This document shows positions 1 to 5,818 of a stretch of 13,671 nt of DNA, piece by piece. Under the pieces are notes generated by a model. The model did no database searches. It worked only from the letters and a program-made list of their open reading frames with translations, and was not told the DNA's origin. The number at the start of each line of letters is the position of its first letter. Within the stretch, counting starts at the first letter, position 1. The stretch comes from Deltaproteobacteria bacterium (GTDB lineage: Bacteria > Desulfobacterota > Desulfobacteria > Desulfobacterales > ETH-SRB1), in contig JAFCZU010000045.1 in the NCBI GenBank assembly GCA_019314185.1, forward strand, positions 1-13,671, given 5' to 3'. The position numbers were made by a program, and so were the translations under genes.

Positions 1-267
1 CTGAAAAGCCGTGGCTTTAATTTTGAAAAGGTCGCTGAGAGAGTTTCTTCACTATTCGATCTGGAGAAGGATTATATAACCGGAAGAGGACGGCAAAGAA
101 ACAGGGTTCGGGCCAGGGACTTACTCTGTTATTGGTGTGCGATTGAGCTTAGGATTTCAATGGCGGATTTATCAAAAAGACTTGATATAACACTTGCTGC
201 GGTTAGCTACGCAGTAAAAAGAGGAGAAAAGATAGCGAAAGAAGCAGGTTGTCATCTAAACGATTGA
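1..267 (+). CDS. REP-associated tyrosine transposase (RAYT/TnpA-REP), C-terminal fragment
   Basis: An open frame enters from the left edge and stops at TGA 265-267, giving 88 residues. It contains RARDLLCYW (about 37-45), then ELRISMADLSKRLDITLAAV (about 49-68) and SYAVKRGEKIA, a DnaA-like helix-turn-helix. This is the usual C-terminal domain of the longer REP-associated Y1 (HUH) transposases. In that family the N-terminal HUH nuclease cuts single-stranded DNA at palindromic REP ends; that catalytic part lies outside the window, so activity cannot be judged. Just downstream, at 277-294, is a sequence ending GATGTCCCC that may belong to the element's end. The rest of the gap up to 485 shows no gene, RNA or clear terminator. 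Confidence 0.8.
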   Translation: MKSRGFNFEKVAERVSSLFDLEKDYITGRGRQRNRVRARDLLCYWCAIELRISMADLSKRLDITLAAVSYAVKRGEKIAKEAGCHLND

Positions 268-485
268 GTTATTTGAGTATTTAAGGATGTCCCCATCAGC
301 GGTTAATAGCGCAACCATTTCTAATATGCAGCCTGATTATTTTTAGTGACGGCCTTTTCTTGTAAATATGCTTCAAACTGTACTCGTAAAGATGACGGAA
401 TATTAAGCGCTGATAATCCCAAGACACGTAACCATCCAAATCGCTTTTTAATTATCTTTCTATGATTTGTCTGTTTTTGCTTTTT

Positions 486-1289
486 TTATTTTCCAAATAT
501 TCCCTTAAGTTTGTCGGTTGTGGACTTTACTTGCTCTTTGGCGCTTTGGCTGGTGTCTCCCAGTTGCTTTTTGGCCTCCTGGGTCATGGCCTGAGCGTCG
601 GCAGTTAATTTTTTGAGTTCTTTGTTAAGAACATCGGTTACTGCCGGAGACGTGATTCCTGCGTACACTGCGGCAAATATCTCTTTAAATGCTTCTGCAG
701 GAGATGCACCGTCTTGGCCCACATTCCTGAGATGAATGTCAGGCAAATCGGCGCTAAGTGTTTTTTCACCAAGCACCGACATGATTAAGTTTACCTTTCC
801 GTTTCTCAAAATAAAATTTTTGATCAGAATCTTTTTACCTTCAGCTTTTTCCCCTTTCTCAGCGGGCTGTGCAGTGGTATTGTCCGCTCCGATAGTTTTT
901 TTCACGTTGTTCATAATACTTTGAAAATTGTCCGTGCCGCGAATTTTTTCATAAGTGATTTCAGGGGCAACCACTTCGATCTTATCAATGATAATCGTAT
1001 TTTTGATGAGCGATTTTTCATCCACGTTCAGATGAATAGAGTTCACGCTCATAGCCTGTGGAGATTTGAATCCATCGGGATTTCCCAACAAGAAATCTTT
1101 GAGTTCGGCCTCTGCGGATAAAAGGGAAATATCGACATCCCCCAATTTTACCTCGGTCCTGGTAATTTCAGGGCCGTAAGTATTGACTGCACTCTTAATT
1201 ATGGGCCCAAGATTGGACAGTCCGATAACCAGCACAATTATGATGACGGCAATAAGAGCGCCGCCGCCTAAAAGTATCCATTTTTTCAT
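486..1289 (-). CDS. AsmA-like (DUF748-type) membrane-anchored periplasmic protein
   Basis: Predicted 267 residues. One N-terminal transmembrane helix (about 5-24) is followed by a soluble region rich in short alternating strands, such as VDISLLSAEAELKDFLLGNP (about 52-71), VNSIHLNVDEKSLI and KILIKNFILRNGKVNLIM (about 153-170). This pattern fits the AsmA/DUF748 group of inner-membrane-anchored periplasmic proteins linked to envelope lipid transport. The C-terminal ~60 residues are Lys/Gln/Ala-rich amphipathic helix (AKKQLGDTSQSAKEQVKSTT). Two ATGs are possible. The upstream one (1295-1293) touches the GGAGG at 1300-1296, while the second (1289-1287) has 6-nt spacing, so I chose the second. It is monocistronic and divergent from cooC. 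The exact function is unknown and the family call is from sequence pattern alone. Confidence 0.6.
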   Translation of the reverse strand: MKKWILLGGGALIAVIIIVLVIGLSNLGPIIKSAVNTYGPEITRTEVKLGDVDISLLSAEAELKDFLLGNPDGFKSPQAMSVNSIHLNVDEKSLIKNTIIIDKIEVVAPEITYEKIRGTDNFQSIMNNVKKTIGADNTTAQPAEKGEKAEGKKILIKNFILRNGKVNLIMSVLGEKTLSADLPDIHLRNVGQDGASPAEAFKEIFAAVYAGITSPAVTDVLNKELKKLTADAQAMTQEAKKQLGDTSQSAKEQVKSTTDKLKGIFGK

Positions 1290-1335
1290 GTTCATCCTCC
1301 TTTTATCTATCTTTTCTTTAGTGCATGATGTAAAT

Positions 1336-1365
1336 TTGACACATCATCATTAATGATTCTATATT
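1336..1365 (+). promoter_or_regulatory. Candidate sigma70 promoter with palindromic operator in the spacer, upstream of cooC
   Basis: TTGACA at 1336-1341, an 18-nt spacer and TATATT at 1360-1365. The spacer holds a perfect 12-bp palindrome, ATCATTAATGAT (1346-1357), where a dimeric repressor could occlude polymerase. Transcription would begin near 1372 and give a ~195-nt leader before cooC. The region is also the upstream side of the divergent AsmA-like gene. No regulator is identified. Confidence 0.4.
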
Positions 1366-1492
1366 TCCCGCCAAAAAACAAGGCATATTATTTTATCTCT
1401 GGCACTATTCTTTTTCATACGTTTTGAGCGAGTTCTTAGCTTCTCGTACCTGATTAAGTTGTTTTGGTTTGACCGTTTTAACCTTTTTTTTC

Positions 1493-1521
1493 TTGACACA
1501 CAATTCAATTATCCTTAACTT
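1493..1521 (+). promoter_or_regulatory. Second, weaker candidate promoter for cooC
   Basis: A perfect -35 TTGACA (1493-1498) is followed after 17 nt by TAACTT (1516-1521), a poor -10. The sequence from the -35 (TTGACACACAA) matches the start of the promoter at 3542-3514 on the other strand. It lies about 45 nt upstream of the cooC start codon. Confidence 0.3.
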
Positions 1522-1566
1522 TTGGCTTACTAAAAAACGAATTTCCAACATCTCAAAGGAACAATA

Positions 1567-2322
1567 ATGAAAATCGCAATCACAGGCAAAGGTGGTGTTG
1601 GCAAGACTACACTTGCAGGTACGCTCGCCCGCATCTTTGCAGCAGATGGTTTTGCAGTTCTTGCAATTGATGCCGATCCTGACATGAATCTGGCATCTGC
1701 CATCGGTATCAAAAAACCACCTCTTCCACTCACAGAACACAGAAAACTAATCGAAGAACGGGCAGGCACAGGCATAGGAGGTATTTTCAAGCTGAACCCG
1801 AAGGTTGATGACATTGCTTGTCGATTCGGTGTGACCGAGCACGGTGTTTCCATGCTCACGATGGGAACCGTGGATAAAGGAGGATCAGGATGTATGTGTC
1901 CCGCCTCCTCGTTGTTGCGTGCGTTGCTGCGTCATGTGCTGCTTCGGGAACAGAGCGTTGTGATTCTTGATATGGAGGCTGGTATTGAGCATCTCGGACG
2001 CGGAACTGCCAGCGGGGTTGATCTGATGATTGTAGTAGTCGAGCCTGGAACCAGATCAATCGAGACAGCGGCACGAATACGGAAATTAAGTGAAAAAATC
2101 GGAATTGGAAAACTGTCTGCTGTAATTAATAAGGGAAACGAACGCAATATCGACGCAATCAGCGAAAATCTGGATAGGCTCGGAATTTCTGTGGTTGGCA
2201 CAGTTCCTTATGATGAGAATCTGATACAGGCAGACATTAATAACCGAGCACCGTTTGATGATGGTGGCGATGCAGTTATGGCAATTGAGAGAATAAAGGA
2301 TGCGATTCTGGCGTCGACATAA
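1567..2322 (+). CDS. cooC: CooC-type nickel-insertion ATPase for carbon monoxide dehydrogenase
   Basis: A 251-residue protein of the SIMIBI/MinD class. It shows the deviant Walker A GKGGVGKTT (7-15), DADPD (35-39), the CxC motif GCMCP with Cys109 and Cys111, the switch motif DMEAGIEHLGRG (135-146) and NKG (188-190). The signature Lys in GKGG and the CxC pair, which binds metal at the dimer interface, identify CooC/AcsF proteins. These use ATP to insert nickel into the C-cluster of CO dehydrogenase or into acetyl-CoA synthase. Length is normal for the family. AAAGGA at 1556-1561 is the ribosome binding site. A RACE-type activator lies 1.2 kb away, supporting a CODH/ACS role, but no CODH subunit gene is in the window. 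An 8-bp stem hairpin overlaps its stop codon. Confidence 0.92.
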   Translation: MKIAITGKGGVGKTTLAGTLARIFAADGFAVLAIDADPDMNLASAIGIKKPPLPLTEHRKLIEERAGTGIGGIFKLNPKVDDIACRFGVTEHGVSMLTMGTVDKGGSGCMCPASSLLRALLRHVLLREQSVVILDMEAGIEHLGRGTASGVDLMIVVVEPGTRSIETAARIRKLSEKIGIGKLSAVINKGNERNIDAISENLDRLGISVVGTVPYDENLIQADINNRAPFDDGGDAVMAIERIKDAILAST

Positions 2323-2338
2323 CTGAGAATTGTCGACG
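2312..2338 (+). terminator. Hairpin overlapping the cooC stop codon
   Basis: CGTCGACA (2312-2319) pairs with TGTCGACG (2331-2338) across an 11-nt loop that contains the TAA stop. No T-run follows, so it is at most a weak or factor-assisted terminator or an mRNA 3' stabiliser. GTCGAC is itself palindromic, so a chance repeat is possible. Confidence 0.3.
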
Positions 2339-2356
2339 TACGGATAATTAGTAATT

Positions 2357-2419
2357 GTTCACGGCTTGAAATTTGAAACTTGAGAGAGATTAAAATAGAA
2401 ATTGGAAATCGGGAAGAAC
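2357..2419. repeat. Degenerate heptad array downstream of cooC
   Basis: About nine consecutive 7-mers can be phased without slippage, starting with GTTCACG, GCTTGAA, ATTTGAA, ACTTGAG and ending with AAATTGG, AAATCGG. The entry sequence GTAATTGTTCACGG (2351-2364) matches 13 of 14 bases of 3336-3349, so both arrays share the same junction. It is less regular than the other arrays and probably decayed. Confidence 0.55.
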
Positions 2420-2436
2420 AGTACACGTACAGCGCA

Positions 2437-2448
2437 GGCGCTTGCGCC
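2437..2448. other. Small GC hairpin GGCGC-TT-GCGCC
   Basis: A perfect 5-bp stem with a 2-nt spacer, in a locally GC-rich patch (2431-2450) between AT-rich sequences. No T-run is present. Its role is unknown; it could contribute to termination between the convergent genes. Confidence 0.25.
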
Positions 2449-2469
2449 GCGTGAAAGCATGAACGTTTA

Positions 2470-2626
2470 GGGCTCGCACAAAAATAACTTTACATTTTAA
2501 GCGCTGATGCATCAAGCCTGACTGCGTTGCGAAAGCTCGAAATATGCTTGATATTCCTGCACTTTCGCGCTTTGTCAGCCTGACGCCTCAACACTTAAAA
2601 TTGCCAACTTGTTTTTGTGCGAACCC
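2470..2626. mobile_element. MITE-like palindromic element flanked by TTA
   Basis: The left end GGGCTCGCACAAAAATAA (2470-2487) is repeated inverted at the right end (2609-2626), with 16 of 18 matches. The arms stay complementary with mismatches almost to the centre (AATATGCTTGATATT near 2541-2555), including TTTTAAG, CTGA and GCGAAAG blocks, so the whole 157-bp element is an imperfect palindrome. The triplet TTA occurs immediately on both sides (2467-2469 and 2627-2629), as expected for a 3-bp target duplication. It has no coding capacity. The right-hand TTA is the complement of the TAA stop of the CBS-ACT gene, so insertion preserved that stop. Transcribed, it would fold into a long hairpin between two convergent genes. 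The mobilising transposase is not identifiable here. Confidence 0.65.
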
Positions 2627-3319
2627 TTAATCTTTATACAACCGCCTGCCTGCAGCCTTTTTCAAGGATTCTTTTGCGGTATACAATACTGTGAATTTTT
2701 CTTCCAGGGCATTAACCAGTTTTGACAGCTGGTTCCGTTCCATGTGCCGGATGCGAAAATAGACGTTTCTGTACCCTTCATCAGCCAGGTCATAACTTGT
2801 GAGTATACTCACAACCCGGCCGCCCATGCCGCGGATGACTTCCGCGACTTCATGCACCGATCCCGGTTTATCTGTCAAGCAGAGAGCAAACTGTGTGTCA
2901 CCGCTATATACTCCGGTAATATGGATTAAAGCTTTAAATATATCTGTTTCTGTTATAACGCCGATTAAATTTTGTTGATCGTTTACTACAGGGAGCCCTG
3001 AAATCTTATTTTCGAGCATCAAGACTGCCGCAAATTCTATAGTCTCATTAGGTTTTACATAGATTACTTCTTTTGACATCAATTCCTTGACCTTAATCTC
3101 AGACAACAGATAACTTATTTCATAGATATCCAGAGTGGTTGCTTTTGATGGAGAAGCCTCTTTGAAATCCGTATTAGTAACAAGTCCAACCAATTTACCT
3201 TTTTTGACTACAGGGAGACGACGAATATTGTTTTCTTTCATAAGGACGGAAGCTTTCATCATAGAAGCTTCTTCTTCGATTGAAATCACCTCACCTGACA
3301 TCCATCCTTTGACTAACAT
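2627..3319 (-). CDS. CBS-CBS-ACT domain regulatory protein (AcuB-like)
   Basis: A 230-residue soluble protein. CBS repeat 1 spans about 7-55 (VKKGKLVGLVTNTDF) and CBS repeat 2 about 80-132 (PVVNDQQNLIGVITETDIF). A C-terminal ACT domain spans about 142-212 (LTDKPGSVHEVAEVIRGMGG). Paired CBS domains bind adenine nucleotides or SAM, and ACT domains bind small ligands, so this is a likely metabolite sensor. The layout matches AcuB-like proteins, but the partner is unknown. AAAGGAG (3334-3328) sits 8 nt before the ATG, and a heptad array directly abuts that site. A strong promoter lies at 3542-3514. The stop codon is formed by the TTA next to a MITE-like element. Nearness to cooC and the RACE gene suggests, but does not prove, a role in one-carbon or acetyl-CoA metabolism. 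Confidence 0.85.
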   Translation of the reverse strand: MLVKGWMSGEVISIEEEASMMKASVLMKENNIRRLPVVKKGKLVGLVTNTDFKEASPSKATTLDIYEISYLLSEIKVKELMSKEVIYVKPNETIEFAAVLMLENKISGLPVVNDQQNLIGVITETDIFKALIHITGVYSGDTQFALCLTDKPGSVHEVAEVIRGMGGRVVSILTSYDLADEGYRNVYFRIRHMERNQLSKLVNALEEKFTVLYTAKESLKKAAGRRLYKD

Positions 3320-3334
3320 AATATTTTCTCCTTT

Positions 3335-3370
3335 GGTAATCGTTCACGGTTCAGAGGTTCACGGTTAAAC
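3335..3370 (-). repeat. Heptad array in the 5' leader of the CBS-ACT gene
   Basis: Read on + the units are GTTCACG, GTTCAGA(G), GTTCACG, GTTAAAC, with periods 7, 8 and 7. Positions 3335-3366 match 6731-6762 in reverse complement at 30 of 32 bases. In both places the array ends in TTACC next to, or a few bases before, the Shine-Dalgarno of the downstream gene, in the same relative orientation. Confidence 0.75.
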
Positions 3371-3513
3371 TGATTTATGGGGTATAAAATATGCTTCCCT
3401 GAAGGAAAGCTTCAATTCTGAGTCCAATGCGGAATTTATTAGATTCTTATGATACATTTTCTTCTGTCGCTGCGAGGTACGAGCAGGTCAGAAACTCGTT
3501 TTTTAAAAACAAT

Positions 3514-3542
3514 ATCATAGAAATGATTAAGTTGTGTGTCAA
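3514..3542 (-). promoter_or_regulatory. Strong sigma70-type promoter for the CBS-ACT gene
   Basis: On the minus strand, TTGACA (3542-3537), a 17-nt spacer and TATGAT (3519-3514): a perfect -35, optimal spacing and a 5/6 -10. The predicted start near 3507 gives a leader of about 190 nt containing the heptad array. It lies between the 3' end of the RACE gene and the CBS-ACT gene, so the latter probably has its own transcript. Confidence 0.65.
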
Positions 3543-3576
3543 GAGAAAAAGCGACATAATGTATTGTAGTTCAAGG

Positions 3577-5163
3577 TTATCCTGCTGTGGAAGGCTTGTG
3601 TGGAGAGGAGATGTCGGCCCACACTTTCACAGAGCGAAAAAGTAAGCGATTAGTATGGGGGAGAAACCTGGCAGCGTTGAATCTGTTCATGAATTCCTGA
3701 TTTACATTTAATTCAAGATAGGTGATCCGGTCTCTGATATTATCGATTTCATCTAAACACTCACTCGATGTAAGCGCCATGGTTGCTCCGCCGATAGAGC
3801 TGTTATCCAGGGATTTATAACGGTTGATCGGCAGATCAGGAAGCATTCCGATAGAGATAGCCGATCTGGGATTGATAAAAGATCCAAAGGTTCCAGTTAC
3901 ATAAAATCTCAAAATGTCCTTAAAAGAGATTCCAACCGAAGATATAATGGTCTCAAGTATTGTATACATGGCGGCCTTGGATCTGATAAGACTGTCAATC
4001 TCTGCCTGACTTATAGTAAGGTCAGATCCTGTGGCTGAATCTTTTGCAGGTATCACCACAAGATGTCTGACGCCATCTTTTTTCTTTAATCTGCTGCCGC
4101 ATATCGATGGCGCTAACTTGCCTTTGATATCGATCATGCCGCAAAGAAAAAGCTGGGCTGCAAGGTCTATCAGACCTGAACCGCAAATTCCTTCAGGCGG
4201 CATGTTGTCAATGGTATGTGCTTGAATATTATAAGTATCATGATTGATAACAACCTGATCAATTGCTCCGGGGCCAGCCATCATACCCATCGTGGTTACC
4301 CCGCCTTCCAAGGCGGGACCTGCTGCTCCGGCACACGCAACAAGCCAGTCTTTATTTCCTAATACAACCTCTGCATTTGTTCCAACATCAACCAGAATGG
4401 CTGTATCCTCTGTTTTGTTTAAGCCGGAAAACAGAATTCCCGCAATCAGGTCTCCACCAAAATAGCTGCCGACATTTGGAAAAATCAGAACTCTGGCCAC
4501 AGGATTAACCTTAATTCCCAGCTCTTTTGCTTTTACAAGTCCGGGTCTGTTTATAACCGGAATGTATGGCTCACGTATTATCCAGTGAGGATTAAGACCC
4601 ATGAAGAAATGGGTCATGGCTGTATTGCCGGCCACAGAAAGGGAATATATGTTATATGGCTTTATTTTACAGGAATCGCACAACCTTATGATCATTTGAT
4701 TAAGGCCGTCGATAATCATTTTGTTGAGTTTATCCAGCCCTCCATTCTGGTCTGCAAAGTGTATTCTTGCCAATACGTCGGGTCCCACGGATATTTGAGG
4801 ATTATCAAAAGATGTTTCAGCCTGAATCCGGCCTGTTGAAAGATCTACAAGACGCAAGACAATCCTCGTGGTGCCGAGATCAACGGCCAGGCCGCATATG
4901 GGACTTGTGTCTTGTGGACGTGTAATGCCTGTAACAAGCCACTTTCCCCGATTCTTGAAAAGGATGCACTTGACATTATATTCGCATTTCCTTAAAAGAT
5001 CCGGCAATTTTTTTAATAAATGAAAGTCTATATCAACGCTATCGGTATTAAGTTGAGTTTTTAATTCTTCTATAAGCCGGTCTGCATCCGCAGTATTATT
5101 TTGCAGAGTCGGGGGAGTGATAGAAACATGTTTTATCCAGCCTGTATTTTTTTCGTTCATCAT
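3577..5163 (-). CDS. RACE-type ASKHA ATPase (reductive activator of corrinoid proteins), lacking the ferredoxin domain
   Basis: A 528-residue protein of the DUF4445/RACE family. It starts in the linker typical of the family (IKHVSITPPTLQ, about 10-21) and continues into the actin-like ATPase. Visible motifs are GLAVDLGTT (91-99, phosphate 1), SVAGNTAMTHFFMGL (176-190), VDVGTNAEVVLG (259-269, phosphate 2), CAGAAGPALEGG (277-288) and GICGSGLIDL (about 323-332). RACE proteins use ATP and a low-potential electron to return Co(II) corrinoid proteins to Co(I), for example CoFeSP of the CODH/ACS system. Full-length members are about 600-650 residues with an N-terminal [2Fe-2S] ferredoxin domain; that domain is absent and no upstream frame restores it. 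The ATG has only a distant GGAG (about 16 nt upstream), so the start is uncertain. A heptad array begins about 35 bp upstream. It could work with a separate ferredoxin or be truncated. Confidence 0.8.
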   Translation of the reverse strand: MMNEKNTGWIKHVSITPPTLQNNTADADRLIEELKTQLNTDSVDIDFHLLKKLPDLLRKCEYNVKCILFKNRGKWLVTGITRPQDTSPICGLAVDLGTTRIVLRLVDLSTGRIQAETSFDNPQISVGPDVLARIHFADQNGGLDKLNKMIIDGLNQMIIRLCDSCKIKPYNIYSLSVAGNTAMTHFFMGLNPHWIIREPYIPVINRPGLVKAKELGIKVNPVARVLIFPNVGSYFGGDLIAGILFSGLNKTEDTAILVDVGTNAEVVLGNKDWLVACAGAAGPALEGGVTTMGMMAGPGAIDQVVINHDTYNIQAHTIDNMPPEGICGSGLIDLAAQLFLCGMIDIKGKLAPSICGSRLKKKDGVRHLVVIPAKDSATGSDLTISQAEIDSLIRSKAAMYTILETIISSVGISFKDILRFYVTGTFGSFINPRSAISIGMLPDLPINRYKSLDNSSIGGATMALTSSECLDEIDNIRDRITYLELNVNQEFMNRFNAARFLPHTNRLLFRSVKVWADISSPHKPSTAG

Positions 5164-5197
5164 TAATAATAATAAAAGTCTCCAAAAGTTTGAATAA

Positions 5198-5246
5198 GAG
5201 CTAAGTTGAGCGATTAGCTCTTAGCAATTAGCGGATAGCTCTTATC
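5198..5246. repeat. Heptad array, left arm of an inverted pair
   Basis: Seven in-register 7-mers: GAGCTAA, GTTGAGC, GATTAGC, TCTTAGC, AATTAGC, GGATAGC, TCTTATC. It is largely the reverse complement of the array at 5325-5366 (shared GAGCGATTAGC and AGCAATTAGC), so with the ~78-bp spacer it could fold into a long stem-loop. It lies just upstream of the RACE gene start. Confidence 0.75.
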
Positions 5247-5324
5247 ATTCCGGGTGTTTACCAGTGATTCGATTTTCACCCATTGGATGAAATCTTGACT
5301 TTTAGCAATATGTTGAAATTATTA

Positions 5325-5366
5325 TGCTAATTGCTAATTGCTAAAAGTTAATGGCTAATCGCTCAT
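5325..5366. repeat. Heptad array, right arm of an inverted pair
   Basis: Six in-register 7-mers: TGCTAAT, TGCTAAT, TGCTAAA, AGTTAAT, GGCTAAT, CGCTCAT. The reverse complement aligns with 5198-5246. The spacer between the arms also carries TTTAGCAA (5301-5308), a further partial unit. Confidence 0.75.
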
Positions 5367-5422
5367 TTTAGGTAAGAATAAACTACGCATAAACCTATTG
5401 AATTGCAAATGGAATTTTGGAA

Positions 5423-5490
5423 AAGGAGGTGGCAGCATCAAGAAAAAACGGTTTTGCCTTATGGCATCCTTCCTGATTAGCCAAAAGTAG
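5423..5490 (+). other. Strong ribosome binding site with a 17-codon remnant lacking ATG
   Basis: AAGGAGGT (5423-5430) is the best Shine-Dalgarno match in the window. Seven bases after its GGAGG comes ATC (5437), not ATG, then codons for KKKRFCLMASFLISQK and a TAG stop at 5488-5490. The peptide resembles the start of a secreted protein or lipoprotein (basic N-terminus, hydrophobic stretch). It may be the decayed 5' end of a lost gene or a small peptide with a non-standard start. An out-of-frame GTG at 5429 is too close to the Shine-Dalgarno to be convincing. Confidence 0.25.
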
Positions 5491-5605
5491 GTTACACTTT
5501 TAAGGGTAAAATATCTCAAAAAATACGATATGTGCGCATAGCTGACAGCTAATAGCCGGCATCCGTTAACGTTGAAGAAGTGTAAACTGCAAAATGAAGG
5601 ATGCC
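5463..5605. repeat. Imperfect inverted repeat with an internal heptad patch
   Basis: GGCATCCTTC (5463-5472) is exactly inverted as GAAGGATGCC (5596-5605), and GTTACACTT (5491-5499) is matched inverted by AAGTGTAAAC (5578-5587). The interior contains three 7-mers, ATAGCTG, ACAGCTA, ATAGCCG (5538-5558). It may be an old palindromic insertion or a structured region. It lies upstream of the 5625-5652 promoter, so it is not in that transcript. Apart from these repeats and the remnant above, 5164-5624 shows no gene. Confidence 0.45.
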
Positions 5606-5624
5606 TGTCTTTTATACAAAATTC

Positions 5625-5652
5625 TTGACACTATTTATAATGATAGTATAAA
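5625..5652 (+). promoter_or_regulatory. Promoter of the IMP cyclohydrolase gene
   Basis: TTGACA (5625-5630), a 16-nt spacer and TATAAA (5647-5652), in AT-rich surroundings. Transcription would start near 5659, leaving a leader of about 160 nt before the ATG at 5819, which contains a terminator-like hairpin. Confidence 0.6.
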
Positions 5653-5689
5653 AAATACATAACACTTTAGTTGTTTTAAAGGTTTTTAT

Positions 5690-5721
5690 GGCTTTTCCGC
5701 ATCAGCGGTTTAAGCCTTTTT
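5690..5721 (+). terminator. Attenuator-like hairpin in the purine gene leader
   Basis: GGCTT pairs with AAGCC, and CCGC with GCGG around an ATCA loop, separated by a small T-rich internal loop; TTTTT follows at 5717-5721. It has the form of an intrinsic terminator and falls about 30 nt after the predicted transcription start and about 100 nt before the start codon. AAAGG (5679-5683) could alternatively pair with CCTTT (5715-5719) and break the stem, but this is speculative. No ZTP or purine riboswitch core was recognised. Confidence 0.5.
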
Positions 5722-5818
5722 CATTCAGAAAAAACCATTCATTGATGCAAAATGTTGAAGAAGCAAAGTCTGATTCTAAGATGGTTTTAAGAGAATATGA
5801 GGGGGCAGGGTAGAGATA

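Noticed and set aside
1405..1740. 111-codon open frame on the minus strand over the cooC start
   Set aside because: It overlaps the clear cooC coding region and its promoter, with Cys-rich, non-protein-like composition.
3427..3645. 72-codon plus-strand frame
   Set aside because: It covers the minus-strand CBS-ACT promoter and the 3' end of the RACE gene and has no good ribosome binding site.
5653..5818. ZTP (pfl) or purine riboswitch in the IMP cyclohydrolase leader
   Set aside because: The conserved core of neither class could be found; only a simple terminator-like hairpin is visible.
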